Shown piece by piece: positions 6,164-8,598 of a stretch of DNA of 8,598 nucleotides. Numbering within the stretch: position 1 is the first letter of the stretch; each line of letters begins with the position of its first letter. Below the pieces are notes generated by a model that was not told the origin of the DNA, searched no databases, and saw only the letters and a program-made list of their open reading frames with translations. The DNA lies in the NCBI GenBank assembly GCA_937880545.1, contig CALFKA010000174.1, positions 1 through 8,598 on the forward strand, written 5' to 3'. Source of the stretch: an uncultured Clostridia bacterium. GTDB lineage: Bacteria > Bacillota > Clostridia > Peptostreptococcales > Acidaminobacteraceae. The translations under genes were made by a program, and so were the position numbers.

Positions 6164-7326
6164 CTGTATCTCGTTTCATAGACATAATCTCCATCCACCA
6201 GGACACTGGTGATGACGGGGAATTTATTCTCCAATAGCTTCACCACCAGAAGATCCGCTTTCTTCCCCTTCTTGATCGATCCGAAATCCCTCTCAATCCC
6301 CAAGGCCATGGCAGGATGAAGGGTGAGGAGTTTTAGCACTTCATGGAGGGGATGACCAAACTCACGGTGAAGTTTGAAAAGTGAGTGGAGCATAGCCGCC
6401 GGATAGTAATCACTGCTTAAGATGTCAATGACCCCTTCTCCAATCGCTTCATGAGCGCAGAGGTTGTTGGAATGAGAGCCTCCGAGGAGCACATTGGGCG
6501 CTCCGGCAACCGTAAAGTAACCCATCTCTCTTGCCGAAGCAGCCACATCGATGGTGATCGGAAACTCACTGATGCGCACCCCCACCTCATGATTGCGTTT
6601 GAGCTTTTCATGGGAGTCATCGTCATGGCTGGCCACGGGAATCCCTCTTCGAATGGCGTGCTCGGCAATCCCTTTGCATTCTTCCGGAGTCAGCCTTCTC
6701 ACCGCCTGCCTTTTATTGATGTAACTTTCGAATCCTTCATCACTAAACACACTTCCATAGCTTTCTCTGATGGATCGGTACTTTTCCAGATCGCGGTACT
6801 GCCCCTGTCCGGGTGTGTGATCCATAAAGCTCAGCAGATGGACATGTCCATTGTCGATATAGTCGATGAGATCTTCCACGCCTTCAAGGTTGTCGATTTC
6901 CAGTCGGGCATGAAAGCGGTGGCGTATCAGGTGTTTTTCGTGATGTGCCTGCGTGATGAGATTCATCAGCTTTTCCACATTCGATTTGAGACGTACAGGA
7001 TTGCCATTCTTGTTGCCGGACTTGTAGAAGCTCAGCGAATGATACATCGTCGTGATACCATGCGTCACAAGTTCCCGTTCCGCCACCCGAAGAGCCAGGG
7101 TGAAGTCCATCATGGACTGGGGACGAGGAGCGGTAATATGCTCAATATAGTCCGAGTGGATATCGATAAATCCCGGAAATACATAACAGTCTTTTGCATC
7201 GATCACCATGCCGGCATGAAGGATTTGGTCGCGGCTGATATCGATGATCCGGTCCTTTCTGACAAACACGTCGGAATCAATGATCCCATCTTCTGTTACT
7301 AGTTTTCCGCCTTTGATCTGAATCAT
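6160..7326 (-). CDS. phnM: PhnM, alpha-D-ribose 1-methylphosphonate 5-triphosphate diphosphatase
   Basis: A cytoplasmic amidohydrolase-superfamily enzyme. In the C-P lyase pathway it removes pyrophosphate from the ribose 5-triphosphate intermediate to give the 5-phosphate that PhnJ uses. It has 388 residues against about 378 in E. coli. Metal-binding motifs are in order: HSD (His57, Asp59) within GFIDIHSDYIEH, His139 in RHRFHARLE, FMDHTPGQGQY (167-177), SHDDD (His234), GGSHSNN (282-288) and SSDYYP with Asp306. These match the PhnM pattern rather than dihydroorotase or adenine deaminase. The ATG at 7326 has GGAG five bases upstream in a TAGGAG that includes the phnK stop. The stop overlaps the next ATG (ATGA). 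The gene lies between phnK and phnL, unlike in E. coli, where it follows phnL. Confidence 0.93.
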   Translation of the reverse strand: MIQIKGGKLVTEDGIIDSDVFVRKDRIIDISRDQILHAGMVIDAKDCYVFPGFIDIHSDYIEHITAPRPQSMMDFTLALRVAERELVTHGITTMYHSLSFYKSGNKNGNPVRLKSNVEKLMNLITQAHHEKHLIRHRFHARLEIDNLEGVEDLIDYIDNGHVHLLSFMDHTPGQGQYRDLEKYRSIRESYGSVFSDEGFESYINKRQAVRRLTPEECKGIAEHAIRRGIPVASHDDDSHEKLKRNHEVGVRISEFPITIDVAASAREMGYFTVAGAPNVLLGGSHSNNLCAHEAIGEGVIDILSSDYYPAAMLHSLFKLHREFGHPLHEVLKLLTLHPAMALGIERDFGSIKKGKKADLLVVKLLENKFPVITSVLVDGDYVYETRYR

Positions 7327-7334
7327 CTTTTCTC

Positions 7335-8174
7335 CTAGATAAGGGAATATACGAGTTGTTGCGTGTACTGATGCGTGGGGTCCTCTAAAATCTGATCCGT
7401 CAGACCTGCCTCCACCACTCTTCCGTCGAGCATCACCAGTGTCCTCTCCGCCAGCATGCGAACGACTGCCAGGTCATGGCTGACGACAATCATACTTACT
7501 TTCAGCTCATGCTGGATGATTTTGATGAGGTCAAGAACATTGGCCTGCACCGACAGATCGAGTCCTGTCGTGACTTCGTCAAGTAGAAGGACGGGAGGAT
7601 TGTTGGAGAGCGCTTTGGCGATCTGCACCCTCTGCTGCATGCCACCGGAAAAATGTTTCGGTGTATCTTTTCTGCGAAACGCCTCAATGTGGACGATATC
7701 GAGAAGCTCATCACTGCGCGCAAGCATGCGCTGCACATGACGGCTTCCGGCGGCAATCAGCTTCTCACTGACATTGGCGTAAGCTGAGAATTTCATCTTC
7801 AACCCCCTGTAGGGATTCTGATAGACCATGCCAAACAACTGATTTCGGATGCTGTTTTTCTTCTGAGATGACAGTGTAAAGACATTCTTTCCACTGTTCT
7901 CACCGATATGCATCACCATGTCACCGCTACTGCTGTCCTGATCAAAATACATGCACTGTACCAGTGTGCTTTTGCCACTGCCGCTCTCCCCTACGATGCC
8001 GAGAATCTCTCCTTCATACAGTTCAAAACTGACGTCGCTGACAGCGTGGATCGTGCGGCAACGAGGGCAATAATTCCTCTCTCGGTTCTCCGGATGATCG
8101 AGACAATAGTCGCATCCAATGCCGTAGAGTTTGGACAGATGCTTAACCTCAAGAATGGGTTTTTCATCAAACAT
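7335..8174 (-). CDS. phnK: C-P lyase system ATP-binding protein PhnK with a four-cysteine insert
   Basis: An ABC-type ATPase that in E. coli binds the PhnJ subunits of the C-P lyase core complex. From 8174 it has 279 residues, longer than E. coli PhnK (about 250). Visible elements are Walker A GESGSGKST (62-70), Q-loop Gln119, signature FSGGMQQR (175-182), Walker B VLLLDE (195-200) followed by VTTGLD, and switch His233 in VSHDLAV. The C-terminal part, with GLTD and DPTHQYTQQL, is typical of PhnK and oligopeptide-type ATPases. The extra length sits between the first beta strand and the next: Cys21, Cys24, Cys36 and Cys39 form CDYC-x11-CPRC, a zinc-ribbon-like knuckle pair. An in-frame ATG at 8246 would add 24 residues but lies deep inside phnJ. 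The start at 8174 has AAGGAG seven bases upstream and overlaps phnJ by eight bases. Confidence 0.92.
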   Translation of the reverse strand: MFDEKPILEVKHLSKLYGIGCDYCLDHPENRERNYCPRCRTIHAVSDVSFELYEGEILGIVGESGSGKSTLVQCMYFDQDSSSGDMVMHIGENSGKNVFTLSSQKKNSIRNQLFGMVYQNPYRGLKMKFSAYANVSEKLIAAGSRHVQRMLARSDELLDIVHIEAFRRKDTPKHFSGGMQQRVQIAKALSNNPPVLLLDEVTTGLDLSVQANVLDLIKIIQHELKVSMIVVSHDLAVVRMLAERTLVMLDGRVVEAGLTDQILEDPTHQYTQQLVYSLI

Positions 8175-8598
8175 CCCTCGTCTCCTTCCTTCGGCGGGCA
8201 CATTCACTCGTATCATTGCACTGGAAGAGCGGATGGCCTGTATCATCTTCTATCTCATCAAAATACACACCGCGCACCCCACAGAGTCTGCACTCCCTGT
8301 GCTCCATCTTCTCGATTTCAAAAGGATAGTCTTCAAAACCCAGAGAATGGACTTTTGTGTAAGGGGGAACGGCGTAGATTTTCTTCTCTCGCCCTGCGCC
8401 CAGCAGAATCAGTGCTTCACTTTCATGCAGTTTGGGGTTGTCGTATTTTGGGATCGGACTCGGACTCATGACATAACGATCCTCCACCATCACGGGGTGA
8501 GCCGCCCCCGTACTCATCTTGTTGTAGTGGACAATCTGTTCAAACAGCATCAGGTAAGCTCCGGAATACTGTGCATCAGCGTGGAGTCTCTTGGTCAC
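8167..8598 (-). CDS. phnJ: PhnJ, C-P lyase radical SAM subunit (C-terminal half, cut by window edge)
   Basis: The catalytic subunit that breaks the carbon-phosphorus bond of ribose 1-alkylphosphonate 5-phosphate, giving the alkane and a ribose 1,2-cyclic phosphate. It uses a [4Fe-4S] cluster and S-adenosylmethionine. Only the last 143 codons are in the window. Full-length PhnJ has about 280 residues, so roughly half is missing. HADAQYSGAYLMLFEQIVHY at the start of the visible part and VPPYTKV-x-SLGFEDYPF further on are family signatures. The four functional cysteines are at residues 103, 106, 127 and 133 of the fragment (CxxC, x20, C, x5, C). Their spacing nearly matches E. coli Cys241, 244, 266 and 272: the first three bind the cluster and the last is the proposed thiyl radical site. 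The GTG at the very edge is an internal valine codon, not a start. The stop overlaps phnK by eight bases. Confidence 0.95.
   Translation of the reverse strand: MTKRLHADAQYSGAYLMLFEQIVHYNKMSTGAAHPVMVEDRYVMSPSPIPKYDNPKLHESEALILLGAGREKKIYAVPPYTKVHSLGFEDYPFEIEKMEHRECRLCGVRGVYFDEIEDDTGHPLFQCNDTSECARRRKETRDV
8182..8187 (-). promoter_or_regulatory. Ribosome binding site deciding the phnK start
   Basis: AAGGAG on the minus strand lies seven bases before the ATG at 8174, within the last codons of phnJ. It favours this start over the in-frame ATG at 8246. Confidence 0.75.

Larger units (their letters stand above)
1375..8598 (-). other. C-P lyase and phosphonate transport operon (right end truncated)
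   Basis: Nine consecutive minus-strand genes are either overlapping or separated by at most 14 bases: phnJ, phnK, phnM, acyltransferase, phnL, phnD, phnC, phnE1, phnE2. No internal terminator or promoter is visible, so they are most likely one transcript ending at the hairpin near 1340. The promoter and the phnG, phnH and phnI genes expected for a working C-P lyase would lie beyond 8598. In other bacteria such operons are induced by phosphate starvation through PhoB or PhoP. No Pho box can be assessed here because the operon's promoter is outside the window. Confidence 0.85.

Noticed and set aside
6451..7302. Long plus-strand open frame (283 codons) opposite phnM
   Set aside because: It is antisense to a clearly conserved enzyme gene, its product shows no recognisable domain, and no good ribosome binding site was seen. 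It is most likely a shadow of the phnM codon pattern.
8175..8246. PhnK starting at the upstream ATG at 8246
   Set aside because: The extra 24 residues do not resemble an ABC ATPase N-terminus and lie entirely inside phnJ. The strong ribosome binding site is at 8182-8187.
8591..8598. TTGGTCAC at the window end is identical to bases 46-53 inside the IS insert
   Set aside because: Eight matching bases are expected by chance at this scale, and the right copy is ordinary phnJ coding sequence.
1375..8598. CRISPR arrays, tRNA or rRNA genes, riboswitches
   Set aside because: No regularly spaced repeats, no tRNA-like or rRNA-like blocks, and no intergenic space long enough within the operon to hold them.

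Overview
The window suggests an anaerobic or facultative Bacillota-like (Firmicutes) chromosome. The reasons are base composition of roughly half GC by eye, strong AGGAG-type ribosome binding sites, a lipoprotein-type PhnD with a Pro/Ala/Thr/Ser-rich linker, a RocF-type arginase and a Firmicutes-style IS3-family transposase remnant. No marker gene fixes the taxon, so this is inference.

Layout: (i) 1 to about 285, plus strand, is the 3' end of a broken IS3-family insertion sequence: the C-terminal end of the transposase plus a putative right end. (ii) 336-1226, minus strand, is a complete arginase gene with its own extended -10 promoter at about 1276-1284. (iii) A short intergenic stretch, 1227-1374, holds that promoter, a small set of direct repeats and a hairpin terminator for the operon to its right. 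(iv) 1375-8598, minus strand, is one tightly packed carbon-phosphorus (C-P) lyase operon that runs off the right edge. In transcription order it reads phnJ (C-terminal half only), phnK, phnM, a hexapeptide-repeat acyltransferase, phnL, phnD, phnC, and two different phnE-type permeases.

How the genes work together: PhnD (lipoprotein), PhnC (ATPase) and the two PhnE permeases form an ABC importer for phosphonate or a related phosphorus oxyanion. In the known pathway the imported alkylphosphonate is joined to ribose triphosphate by the PhnG-H-I-L machinery. PhnM trims pyrophosphate and the radical SAM enzyme PhnJ breaks the C-P bond. PhnK docks on the core complex. The hexapeptide acyltransferase probably acts on a phosphonate substrate or intermediate, but its reaction is not established. 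Genes phnG, phnH and phnI are not in view and are expected beyond 8598. No phnN or phnP is seen in the part shown.

The region is mainly a recognisable pathway. The less ordinary points are a four-cysteine insert near the N-terminus of PhnK, the gene order (lyase genes first, importer last, phnM between phnK and phnL), stop/Shine-Dalgarno fusion and overlaps at nearly every junction, and an IS remnant disrupted just before its catalytic glutamate. I see no convincing sign of an entirely undescribed system.
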